Assembly (NCBI GenBank): GCA_900543455.1
Contig: UQRR01000079.1
Coordinates: 1-9,514 of the forward strand
Length of the DNA stretch: 9,514 bases
Direction: 5' to 3'
Origin: an uncultured Dialister sp.
GTDB lineage: Bacteria; Bacillota; Negativicutes; Veillonellales; Dialisteraceae
Below, one piece after another: positions 1 to 5,660 of this stretch. The position numbers and the translations under genes are program-made. Position 1 is the stretch's first letter, and every line of letters starts with the position of its first letter. Under the pieces are notes generated by a model, which made no database searches, had not been told where the DNA came from, and saw nothing but the letters and a program-made list of their open reading frames with translations.

Positions 1-2
1 AT

Positions 3-92
3 TATAACTGCTTCCCAATGCGACCGCTTGGATGGAAATCTCCAAAAGATACACTCCATGATTTCATCAAGCACGGTATAACATATGTTTGA
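3..92 (+). pseudogene. C-terminal end of an IS30-like transposase (cut by window edge)
   Basis: This frame is open from the window edge to a TGA at 90-92 and encodes about 29 residues. The peptide contains YNCFPMRPLGWKSP, which fits the C-terminal signature of IS30-family DDE transposases (N-x-x-P-R-x-x-LGW-[KR]-[ST]-P). Alignment by eye matches the N, the P and the LGW-K-S-P block at the right spacing. The catalytic DDE core would lie to the left of the window, so I cannot say whether the gene is intact or a remnant. The element's right end should fall between 93 and about 230, but I could not identify an inverted repeat because the left end is not visible. An IS3-type integrase tail is the main alternative; the fragment is short. 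Confidence 0.45.
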
Positions 93-289
93 CAAACCAA
101 CAAGTCTAAAAAGGGGGCTGGGTTCATTGTACCCCCCCCCGAAATTTTTTCGTTCACGATATTTCCGTAAAGAAGCGCTCGGTTTGTCATTTTCCCTGTG
201 GCATTTTTACGTTCACATTATATCATATTTTGTTATAAAACACAGAAAGAAAGCCGCCGGTCTGCAAATATTTGTCGATGAAAGATGCC
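93..289. other. Gene-free stretch downstream of the transposase tail
   Basis: No coding sequence I can support lies here. It probably contains the right end of the insertion sequence. Visible details are a run of nine C at 132-140, two near-identical words (TTTTTCGTTCAC near 145 and TTTTTACGTTCAC near 204), and an AT-rich segment at 215-240. The AT-rich segment contains a minus-strand extended -10 motif (TGATATAAT, 217-225) that would fire leftward across the transposase tail. Confidence 0.5.
217..225 (-). promoter_or_regulatory. Possible extended -10 promoter reading leftward
   Basis: On the minus strand the sequence reads TGA-TATAAT, a perfect -10 hexamer with the TGn extension. There is no convincing -35 at 16-18 bp. 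Transcription would run leftward, antisense to the transposase tail. It could be an outward or antisense promoter of the insertion sequence or a chance match in AT-rich DNA. Confidence 0.25.
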
Positions 290-453
290 GAGACATCAGA
301 CTGCAGATATCAGATGTCAGATGTCAGATGTCAGACTTCAGATTTCAGATTTCTAATATCTGACTTCTAACCATTGATGTCTAATGTCTCCGAGTCTCTT
401 AGTCTCTCAGTCTGACGTCTGATGTCTAACGTCTCCCAGTCTCTTAGTCTCCC
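290..453. repeat. Heptad repeat tract 1
   Basis: Fourteen consecutive 7-bp units run in perfect register from 291 to 388 (AGACATC, AGACTGC, AGATATC, AGATGTC three times, AGACTTC, AGATTTC twice, TAATATC, TGACTTC, TAACCAT, TGATGTC, TAATGTC). Consensus is about WRAYNTC. A second part at 389-453 holds GAGTCTCTTAGTCTC-like modules, three more heptads (TGACGTC, TGATGTC, TAACGTC) and a closing CCCAGTCTCTTAGTCTCCC. The units change from AGAY to TRAY type near 354, so the left and right parts read as loose inverted copies. It ends just upstream of the yefM promoter. Units are contiguous with no spacers, so it is not a CRISPR array. Confidence 0.9.
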
Positions 454-464
454 TGCCCCTCCGC

Positions 465-493
465 TTGCTAAAAATCTGATTTCTTTCTATAAT
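465..493 (+). promoter_or_regulatory. sigma70-type promoter of yefM-yoeB
   Basis: A -35 element TTGCTA (465-470) and a perfect -10 TATAAT (488-493) are separated by exactly 17 bp. Transcription would begin near 500, about 30 nt ahead of the yefM start codon. It is the only good promoter between the repeat tract and the toxin-antitoxin genes, and the candidate operator boxes lie immediately downstream. Confidence 0.8.
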
Positions 494-494
494 A

Positions 495-512
495 AGTACA
501 GAAAATGGTACA
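495..512 (+). promoter_or_regulatory. Candidate YefM/YoeB operator: two GTAC-cored boxes
   Basis: AGTACA (495-500) and GGTACA (507-512) each have a GTAC palindromic core, with core centres 12 bp apart, overlapping the expected transcription start. In E. coli the YefM-YoeB complex represses its operon by binding two palindromes with TGTACA cores near the promoter at about this spacing (from memory of the family). The position and spacing here fit that model; the outer bases of each hexamer are imperfect. The functional call is an inference. Confidence 0.5.
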
Positions 513-530
513 AGAAAGGATGGGATTGAC

Positions 531-788
531 ATGATTGCCATGAATTACTCCACGCTCCGCAGCCATATGAAATGTGCTTTCGATGCTTGCTGCGATGATA
601 TGGAAACGCTTATCGTCACACGCAAGGACAACCGGAATGTGGTCGTACTGTCAGAGGAGTCGTATAACAATCTGATGGAAAACCTGTATGTGCGTGCTTC
701 GAAGAAAAACTACGACAGGCTTCTCACCAGTATCGCACAAGCCAAGGCGGGGCAGTGTAAAAAGAGAGACTTGATCGAAGATGAATAA
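531..788 (+). CDS. yefM: YefM-type antitoxin of type II toxin-antitoxin module
   Basis: This 85-residue protein is a Phd/YefM-family antitoxin. It binds and neutralises the YoeB endoribonuclease encoded next and, with it, should repress its own promoter. The N-terminal DNA-binding half shows the family pattern: MNYSTLRSHMK (residues 4-14), ETLIVTRKDNRNVVVLSEESYNNL (about 25-48), which forms the dimerising beta-sheet and helix. The C-terminal half (about 50-85) is the charged, flexible toxin-wrapping tail with NYDRLLTSIAQAKAG. Length matches the usual 80-90 residues. The start at 531 has an AAAGGA ribosome site (515-520) ending 10 nt upstream; the ATG at 540 is too far from it. The gene overlaps yoeB by 8 nt, typical of translational coupling in these operons. 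Base composition is more AT-rich than the downstream genes, which suits a mobile module. Confidence 0.93.
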   Translation: MIAMNYSTLRSHMKCAFDACCDDMETLIVTRKDNRNVVVLSEESYNNLMENLYVRASKKNYDRLLTSIAQAKAGQCKKRDLIEDE

Positions 789-1044
789 AGCATTCACGGA
801 TATTGGCTGGGAAGACTACCTGTACTGGCAGACGGAGGACCGGAAGACGCTGCGTAAAATCAATACGCTTTTGAAAGATATCGAGAGAAATGGTAATGAG
901 GGCATCGGAAAGCCCGAACCACTAACAGGGGATTTATCTGGTTTCTGGAGCCGCCGGATCAATCAAAAGGACCGGTTAATCTATGCTTTGGAAATGGATC
1001 AGATCATCATCATTGCCTGCCGGTATCATTATGATGATAAATAA
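781..1044 (+). CDS. yoeB: YoeB-type mRNA interferase toxin
   Basis: This 87-residue protein is a RelE-superfamily toxin of the YoeB type, which cleaves mRNA in the ribosomal A site when freed from YefM. The family core is clear: IGKPEPLTGDLSGFWSRRI at residues 42-60 and IACRYHYDDK at the C-terminus. The catalytic residues described for E. coli YoeB fall at identical positions here: Glu46, Arg65, His83 and Tyr84. The toxin therefore looks intact and probably active. Translation starts at the ATG that overlaps the last codons of yefM (8-nt overlap), so expression is coupled to the antitoxin. The stop codon touches the left arm of a strong terminator, which closes the operon. Confidence 0.95.
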   Translation: MNKAFTDIGWEDYLYWQTEDRKTLRKINTLLKDIERNGNEGIGKPEPLTGDLSGFWSRRINQKDRLIYALEMDQIIIIACRYHYDDK

Positions 1045-1079
1045 AAAGAGCATGCTGCATTTAGTCGGCATGCTCTTTT
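1044..1079. terminator. Bidirectional intrinsic terminator between yoeB and the SNF2 gene
   Basis: A perfect 12-bp stem (AAAAGAGCATGC 1044-1055 with GCATGCTCTTTT 1068-1079) encloses a 12-nt loop. The arms carry A-run and T-run ends on both strands, so it can stop transcription from yoeB (plus) and from the convergent SNF2 gene (minus). Its first base is the last base of the yoeB stop codon. Confidence 0.9.
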
Positions 1080-1097
1080 ATGTATGTGGGATCATTA

Positions 1098-1203
1098 AGA
1101 CTTGGAGACGTCAGATGTCTGATGTCTGATGTCTAATGTCTAATGTCTAATGTCTAATGTCTAATGTCTGACGTCTAATGTCTAACGTCTCCTAGTCTCC
1201 CAC
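1098..1203. repeat. Heptad repeat tract 2
   Basis: Eleven contiguous 7-bp units run from 1113 to 1189: AGATGTC, TGATGTC twice, TAATGTC five times, TGACGTC, TAATGTC, TAACGTC. The left edge reads AGACTTGGAGACGTC and the right edge TCTAACGTCTCC-TAGTCTCCC, near inverted complements of one another. It sits between the bidirectional terminator and the SNF2 stop codon, almost touching the latter. This is the most homogeneous of the tracts, with five identical units, suggesting recent expansion. Confidence 0.92.
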
Positions 1204-1205
1204 TC

Positions 1206-4200
1206 TCACCGGAATATCTTGGAAAGCTCATCATCCGTCATATTTCCTATCCAGCTTTCGCCGACGGAGACGGTCATGTCAGCGAGGGATTTTTTCTTTT
1301 GGATGATCTCATTGATTTTTTCTTCGAAGGTATTCTTGGTGATGAAGCGGTGGACGAGGACGTTGTTCTTCTGGCCGATGCGGTAGGCGCGGTCTGTCGC
1401 CTGAGATTCTACGGCGGGATTCCACCAGAGGTCGTAGTGGATGACGTGGGAGGCGGCGGTGAGGTTGAGGCCGGTGCCGGCGGCTTTCAGGGAGAGGATG
1501 AAGAATCTTGCCTTCGGGTCGGTCTGGAAGCGGTCCACCATGTCCTTTCTCTCTTGGAGGGAGCAGCCGCCGTGGAGGAACATCGGACGTTCTCCCAGTT
1601 TGCTCTCGAGGAAATCTGCCAATTTGTCCCCCATGCTCTTGAACTGGGTGAAGATCAGGGCTTTTTCGCGGCTGGCCTGAATGCTTTCTGCGAGATCGAG
1701 GAGGCGCTCGGCTTTGCCGGAGAGGGCAGGGTCCCAGTTGTCCTCTTTGGTGAAGAGGGCGGGATGGTTGCAGATCTCCTTCAGGGCAAGGATCATCTGA
1801 AGGACGAGACCCTGGCGCTTGAAGAGGGAGGCTTTGTCTCCGTCCTTCTGCTCGCTGATGACGCGGAGGCTCTCTTCGACGGTCTGGTGATACAGAGCGG
1901 CCTGCGCGGGGGTAAGGAGTGTGTACTCGTCCTGCTCGAGCTTGTCCGGAAGGTCGCTGATGATGGTCTTGTCTGTCTTGAGGCGGCGCAGGAGCATGGG
2001 CGCGGTGATGCTTTTGAAGCGTTCGGCTGCTTTTCTGTCCTGCTCATACTGGATGGGATTCGCATAGCGGGTCTGGAAGGTCTTCGCGCTGCCGAGGTAG
2101 CCTTTGTTCGTAAATTCCATGATGGACCAGAATTCTTTGAGGCTGTTCTCGACGGGGGTGCCGGAGATGGCGATGCGGATGGGTGCTTTCATGCCGCGGA
2201 CGGCCCGGCTCTGGGCGGTATCGGGATTCTTGATGTTCTGCGCTTCGTCAATGATGAAGACTTCCCATTTCTTCTTTTTGAGCAGCTCCTGGTCGCTTCG
2301 AAGGAGTCCATAGGTGGTAAGAAGGATGTCGGCTTTGAAATCTGCAAGGTCGCGCTTGGCGCCATAGTAGAGGAAAACGGTGAGGAGAGGTGCGAAGCGG
2401 GCGATCTCTTCCTGCCAGTTGGAGAGAAGGCTCGTCGGCACGACGATGAGCGCTTTCTTCTTGGCAAGGCGTCCCTCTTCGCGGAGCTTTTCGAGGAAGG
2501 TGATGACCTGAAGGGTCTTCCCAAGACCCATATCATCGGCTAGGATGCTGCCGAAGCCGAGGCGGCTGTTGTTGTAAAGCCACGCATAGCCGCGCTTCTG
2601 GTAGGGGCGAAGTGTCGCACATACATTTTCCGGCAGCGCGACTGGTTCGCCCTCTTTCATGGAGGAGAGCAGTCGCTTCACCTCGCTCGTCATGGAAATC
2701 TCCGCGCCTTCATAGCTGCCCTCAAGAGCGATGCGGAGGAGTTCTTCCCCTTTGAGGGAGGCCGAACGCTGCCACATTTTTTCGAGCTTTTTTAGATCTG
2801 CTTCGGTCACATAGAGGTACTGCCCCTTGAAGGCAATAAGGGAGCCTGCTTTGACGGATAGTTTTTCGAAATCTTCCGGGGAGATCCGCTCGTCTCCAAG
2901 GGCGATCTGCCAGTCGAAGTCGAGCATGTCTTCCAAAGAGAGGAGGGTCGGTGTACGCGCCGCGCCCTCTTCTTTCTTTTTGAGGCGGAGTGTCTTCTTC
3001 GGGCGGATGAGGCGCTGCAAAGACTTCGGCAGGATGACGCGCGCGCCCAGAAGACGCATGGCCGGGATGGCTTCTAAAAGGAAGGGGGCAAAGGTTTCCG
3101 CCGTGAAGGAGATCGGTGTCCTTCCTTCGCTGTCCATGTAGTCTTCCATGCCGGTCACGAGGGAAGAAAGCAGGTCGATATCCTTTAAGATCTGGTAGCG
3201 GCAGGCATCATAGTCATCCTTCGTGAAGACCTCCGCGAGCGGCACCGCCTCCCCTTCACTGTCCTCACTGTCTACGACGGAGAGGTCCAGGCGGAAAGCT
3301 TTTGTTTTCGGATCGTCTGACACGAGAAGCACCGGCTGCCAGCGGGCGGCGCTCAGGTGGAAATAGGACAGCCACGATGCGATGCCGTCAGCCTCGGGAT
3401 GCGGTCTTCCTGCCCGCGCCATCAGGCGATCACCCATGAAGAAGAGATCGTAGATGGGATCGTCCGCGAAATTTTTCTTCGCCATGTTCTGCATCAAGTG
3501 CGTGAGGAACAGTGACAGCGCGGCCTCGGCGGGCTCTTTTGCCCAGCATTTCTTCTCTCTGTACCGCGCGATTTCTACCATGGCAGGGGTCACCCACTTC
3601 GAGAGAAGGCCCATGGCTTCTGCGGTGCCTGCGTCCTGCTCGGTCGGCATCCAGCGGATGGCGATGGCATTCTCATCCACGCGCACCAGCTCCGGGATGG
3701 CATTCCCGGTACGGAGAAGGTGTATAGCAAGCAGTACCACTTCGCGGAAGGCGCGCACGGTGTAAGAGCTGTCCTGCGCTTCCTCTTCCGTCATATCGAG
3801 AAGAGCCGCGAGGAAACGGCTCATCGGCCACCAGTCGCCGCGATCTGTATAGAGCTTCCCCTCGGAAAGTCCTTCGATCACGAGATGCACGGAAGAAACG
3901 GAGGCGAGCTCCAGGCTGTCTTTCCCGCCGCCCACGACGTAAACGGCTGACGAATCAAAGAGTGCTTTCTCGGCGACTTTTCTGACGCCCGTCATGGTCT
4001 TTTCATAGACGCGGCCGAAGCTACCGCGCCCATAGAAGGCGGGCGAAGCGGGAAGCACACGCATCCATAGGGAAAAGAGGCTTTTGATCTTCGTGAAATC
4101 TGGGATTTCCGCCGTTTCCTCTGCCATGGGAAGTGCCATATTCTTGACCAGTTCCCCTTTCACAAGGTCATCCCAGCGCGGGATCTTGGCAGACATCTCA

Positions 4201-4724
4201 TTTATGATCGTCACATGCCGCTTCTTTAGCTCGCTCACAAGCGACACGCCATGCAGGGAGAAGACTTGGAAAGGATCATTGTCGATGGCACGGCTCACCT
4301 CATAGATGACGGCCGCGATGTGCTTGCAGAGGTGCGCCCAGTCGGGACAGCTGCAATGCATCTCGATGTCATTCATCGAGGAAGGGAATAGGGAAAGCCC
4401 TGCCTTTTCCGCAAGCGCCATGACAGCGGGTGACAGCTCCCGATGCAGGAGCTTCGTCACGATCGAAGGATGGCGCGATACATCATCCAGAAAGGCCTGG
4501 ACTTTGTTTTCCGGAAAAGGAGGGAGCGTCAGCGTGACATGGTAGGGCGTGCGCCGCGTCCCCTGCACCTTCGCAGTCAGCGTCTCCCCCTCACGGCGCA
4601 TGGAAATGACTGCGCCGCCTCGGGCATACACCCGCCCGCGCGGCAGACGGTTCGCATGGTCCGCCTCCTCGAGCGCTTTCAGCCACTCGCTCCCCCACCA
4701 GGTATTGCCATATTGCAGTTTCAT
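1206..4724 (-). CDS. SWIM zinc-finger SNF2-family ATPase/helicase
   Basis: This 1172-residue protein is a bacterial SNF2 (Swi2/Snf2, superfamily 2) ATPase, a dsDNA translocase usually lacking true strand-separating activity. The N-terminus carries a SWIM zinc finger: CSC at 124-126, then CKH at 133-135 (Cys124, Cys126, Cys133, His135). Residues of about 200-690 are a long unclassified part that probably matches the bacterial SNF2-associated region. The ATPase core follows: Walker A DDMGLGKT with Lys736, motif II DEAQ at 826-829, SGTPVEN at 854-860, then the second RecA lobe with FTQF, AGTGLN near 1082-1087 and QATDRAYRIGQ at 1108-1118. All helicase motifs appear intact. The start is set by GAGG (4733-4736) 8 nt upstream. 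It has its own promoter and stands alone, convergent with yoeB. The closest characterised relative is RapA, the RNA-polymerase recycling factor, but the domain architecture differs. The cellular role is unknown; I assign no gene symbol. Confidence 0.93.
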   Translation of the reverse strand: MKLQYGNTWWGSEWLKALEEADHANRLPRGRVYARGGAVISMRREGETLTAKVQGTRRTPYHVTLTLPPFPENKVQAFLDDVSRHPSIVTKLLHRELSPAVMALAEKAGLSLFPSSMNDIEMHCSCPDWAHLCKHIAAVIYEVSRAIDNDPFQVFSLHGVSLVSELKKRHVTIINEMSAKIPRWDDLVKGELVKNMALPMAEETAEIPDFTKIKSLFSLWMRVLPASPAFYGRGSFGRVYEKTMTGVRKVAEKALFDSSAVYVVGGGKDSLELASVSSVHLVIEGLSEGKLYTDRGDWWPMSRFLAALLDMTEEEAQDSSYTVRAFREVVLLAIHLLRTGNAIPELVRVDENAIAIRWMPTEQDAGTAEAMGLLSKWVTPAMVEIARYREKKCWAKEPAEAALSLFLTHLMQNMAKKNFADDPIYDLFFMGDRLMARAGRPHPEADGIASWLSYFHLSAARWQPVLLVSDDPKTKAFRLDLSVVDSEDSEGEAVPLAEVFTKDDYDACRYQILKDIDLLSSLVTGMEDYMDSEGRTPISFTAETFAPFLLEAIPAMRLLGARVILPKSLQRLIRPKKTLRLKKKEEGAARTPTLLSLEDMLDFDWQIALGDERISPEDFEKLSVKAGSLIAFKGQYLYVTEADLKKLEKMWQRSASLKGEELLRIALEGSYEGAEISMTSEVKRLLSSMKEGEPVALPENVCATLRPYQKRGYAWLYNNSRLGFGSILADDMGLGKTLQVITFLEKLREEGRLAKKKALIVVPTSLLSNWQEEIARFAPLLTVFLYYGAKRDLADFKADILLTTYGLLRSDQELLKKKKWEVFIIDEAQNIKNPDTAQSRAVRGMKAPIRIAISGTPVENSLKEFWSIMEFTNKGYLGSAKTFQTRYANPIQYEQDRKAAERFKSITAPMLLRRLKTDKTIISDLPDKLEQDEYTLLTPAQAALYHQTVEESLRVISEQKDGDKASLFKRQGLVLQMILALKEICNHPALFTKEDNWDPALSGKAERLLDLAESIQASREKALIFTQFKSMGDKLADFLESKLGERPMFLHGGCSLQERKDMVDRFQTDPKARFFILSLKAAGTGLNLTAASHVIHYDLWWNPAVESQATDRAYRIGQKNNVLVHRFITKNTFEEKINEIIQKKKSLADMTVSVGESWIGNMTDDELSKIFR

Positions 4725-4756
4725 CGTCTTTGCCTCGCTTCTGTACGTTTTTCTTT

Positions 4757-4785
4757 ATTATATGAAATCGTCACGATGCAGGCAA
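4757..4785 (-). promoter_or_regulatory. sigma70-type promoter of the SNF2 gene
   Basis: Read on the minus strand, TTGCCT (4785-4780) and TATAAT (4762-4757) are separated by exactly 17 bp. Transcription would start near 4750, giving a short leader of about 25 nt that contains the GAGG ribosome site. This supports the SNF2 gene being transcribed independently of glmS. Confidence 0.75.
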
Positions 4786-4860
4786 TCGGTTGTGACAGAT
4801 TCCGTGGGAAGGAGAGCTGGTACGGCACATCAAATAAGAAACGCTTAGAGAATGTAAACA

Positions 4861-4912
4861 GGGATGAGCGGCTAGTAACTGGTGACTAGGGGCTAGGAGA
4901 CATTAGACTCCT
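4861..4912. repeat. Heptad repeat tract 3 (short)
   Basis: A short degenerate member of the heptad family: about four units (TAACTGG, TGACTAG, GGGCTAG, GAGACAT) ending in GGCTAGGAGACATTAGAC. The same closing module, GACTAGGAGACATTAGAC, occurs in tract 4 at 7831-7848. It lies upstream of the SNF2 promoter. Confidence 0.7.
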
Positions 4913-4917
4913 GTATC

Positions 4918-4945
4918 GTCATTTCGAGCAAAGTGAGAAATCTTT
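4918..4945 (+). repeat. Solitary GTCATTTCGAG-type repeat
   Basis: The sequence GTCATTTCGAGCAAAGTG continuing to AGAAATCTTT matches the ends of the MITE-like element at 5236-5398. It can fold: ATTTC pairs with GAAAT and GC with GT around an AAA loop, with a tandem G-A mismatch between. No inverted partner is visible nearby, so this looks like a solo end or a degraded copy. Confidence 0.65.
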
Positions 4946-5013
4946 GTCATTCGCAGTCAGAAACTCACGCTTTCCACACATGTGCCGCGCATCTCGCCGT
5001 TTTCCTCATCTGT

Positions 5014-5094
5014 CTTTCATACCGCCAGTGTCCTATCCGCCCCTTCGGGACACCTTCCCCATGCGGGGAAGGCTTTATGTCGGGGCGGCGGTAT
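5014..5094 (+). repeat. Palindromic intergenic element, copy A
   Basis: The element is bounded by a perfect 8-bp inverted repeat, ATACCGCC (5019-5026) and GGCGGTAT (5087-5094). Nested inside are CCGCCCC (5037-5043) with GGGGCGG (5082-5088) and a strong hairpin CCTTCCCC-ATGC-GGGGAAGG (5053-5072). It is closely similar to copy B at 5459-5576 and inverted relative to copy C at 5136-5205. This architecture is that of a REP/MITE-like extragenic element. No T-run follows the hairpin, so it is not a canonical terminator. Confidence 0.8.
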
Positions 5095-5135
5095 TCTCGT
5101 TTTGCTGCCTTCCCCATTGGGAAAAGGATCTTGAA

Positions 5136-5205
5136 CTTCTCCCTCCTTCCTCTGGAAGGAGGTGCCCCGAAGGGGCGGAGGTTGGCTCTCGCAGCGGGAT
5201 GAAAG
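5136..5205 (-). repeat. Palindromic intergenic element, diverged inverted copy C
   Basis: Read on the minus strand this begins CTTTCATCCCGC, continues through CTCCGCCCCTTCGGGGCACC and ends in a TTCC-rich hairpin, following the order of copy A. It carries two perfect stems: CCTCCTTCC-TCT-GGAAGGAGG (5142-5162) and GCCCC-GAA-GGGGC (5164-5176). The hairpin arms differ from copy A but remain self-complementary, which suggests that pairing has been kept while sequence drifted. Copies A and C face each other about 50 bp apart. Confidence 0.65.
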
Positions 5206-5235
5206 GAAATGTACGATAGTCCGTCCTCTCGTTTC

Positions 5236-5398
5236 GTCATCCCGAGCGCAGCCGAGAGATCTTTCTTGCAGGCAGGAAAACCGTACATATGAGGAAGTCC
5301 GTCATTCCAAGTCGTATGAAGTACGGTGTTTACCGCTCCCCTCACATTTTTTATCTGACCGGTGTGCAAGGAAGATTTCTCGCTTCGCTCGAAATGAC
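5236..5398. mobile_element. MITE-like element with 34-35 bp imperfect terminal inverted repeats
   Basis: The left end (5236-5270) starts GTCATCCCGAGCGCAGCC and ends ATCTTTCTTGCA. The right end (5365-5398), read on the minus strand, starts GTCATTTCGAGCGAAGCG and ends ATCTTCCTTGCA. They agree at most positions over 34-35 bp. Inside is a second inverted pair, ACCGTAC (5280-5286) and GTACGGT (5321-5327). At about 163 bp with no coding capacity it resembles a miniature inverted-repeat element. I could not see a clear target-site duplication, so mobility is an inference. Confidence 0.6.
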
Positions 5399-5458
5399 AA
5401 TACCGGGAAAGGCGGTACTCTCATTTTCCGCCCTTGAGACGCTTTTCCCCCCCCCTCT

Positions 5459-5576
5459 CTTTCATACCGCTAGTACCCTATCCGGCTCGCTTCGCTCGCC
5501 ACCTTCCCCACGCGGGGAAGGCTTTGTTTGTCGGCATTGGTTTCTCCACGTATCCTGTATTCGCTTTGGCGGTATA
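5459..5576 (+). repeat. Palindromic intergenic element, copy B
   Basis: The element starts CTTTCATACCGCTAGTACCC and shares its order with copy A. It has the outer inverted pair ATACCGC (5464-5470) and GCGGTAT (5569-5575) and the hairpin CCTTCCCC-ACGC-GGGGAAGG (5502-5521), followed by GCTTTGTTTGTCGG. Where copy A has CCCCTTCGGG, copy B has GGCTCGCTTCGCTCGCC, so the upper part of the structure differs while the CCTTCCCC hairpin stem is identical. Confidence 0.75.
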
Positions 5577-5614
5577 GGATTATGGCTTGCCGCGCTTGCA
5601 TTCTGCGCAAACAA

Positions 5615-5651
5615 AAACCGCTCTGCGAGGACTGGCTTTGCAGAGCGGTTT
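5615..5651 (-). terminator. Intrinsic terminator of glmS
   Basis: A perfect 12-bp stem (AAACCGCTCTGC 5615-5626 with GCAGAGCGGTTT 5640-5651) with a 13-nt loop is followed on the minus strand by a T-rich run (GCGGTTTTTGTTTG). It begins 9 nt beyond the glmS stop codon. Confidence 0.9.
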
Positions 5652-5660
5652 CTGGTTCCA

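Larger units (their letters stand above)
4913..5614. other. Gene-free spacer filled with palindromic repeats
   Basis: About 700 bases between the glmS terminator and the SNF2 upstream tract hold no gene I can support. Short open frames here translate to low-complexity peptides such as SPHGEGVPKG and PLEGGAPKG, which are translations of the repeats themselves. The content is a solitary GTCATTTCGAG element (4918-4944), palindromic elements A and C (5014-5205), a MITE-like element (5236-5398), a run of nine C (5447-5455) and palindromic element B (5459-5576). Confidence 0.75.

Noticed and set aside
2..190. A 62-codon minus-strand frame downstream of the extended -10 at 217-225
   Set aside because: It is antisense to the transposase tail, resembles no family I know, and has only a weak GGGAAA ahead of the ATG.
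85..363. A 92-codon plus-strand frame overlapping the IS end and heptad tract 1
   Set aside because: Its C-terminal part (CRDIRLQISDVRCQMSDFRFQ) is simply the translated heptads, and no ribosome site precedes it.
290..453. CRISPR-like regular repeats
   Set aside because: Units are 7 bp, contiguous and degenerate, with no spacers of 25-40 bp, and no cas genes are in the window.
1299..2543. A 414-codon plus-strand frame antisense to the SNF2 helicase core
   Set aside because: It covers the conserved helicase motifs in antisense, its composition (E, G, V, L rich) is that of a shadow frame, and there is no ribosome site or promoter.
531..4724. A new defence island made of yefM-yoeB plus the SNF2 gene
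   Set aside because: The genes are convergent, have separate promoters and a shared terminator, and no other defence component is present. Adjacency alone is not evidence of a joint system.
5053..5072. CCTTCCCC/GGGGAAGG hairpin as an intrinsic terminator
   Set aside because: No T-run follows on either strand, and the hairpin recurs as part of a repeat element, so a termination role is not supported.
4965..5369. A 134-codon minus-strand frame in the glmS-SNF2 spacer
   Set aside because: Its sequence is the translation of the palindromic and MITE-like repeats (SPHGEGVPKG, GAPPSRGRR). Such peptides recur as false predictions wherever the repeats occur.
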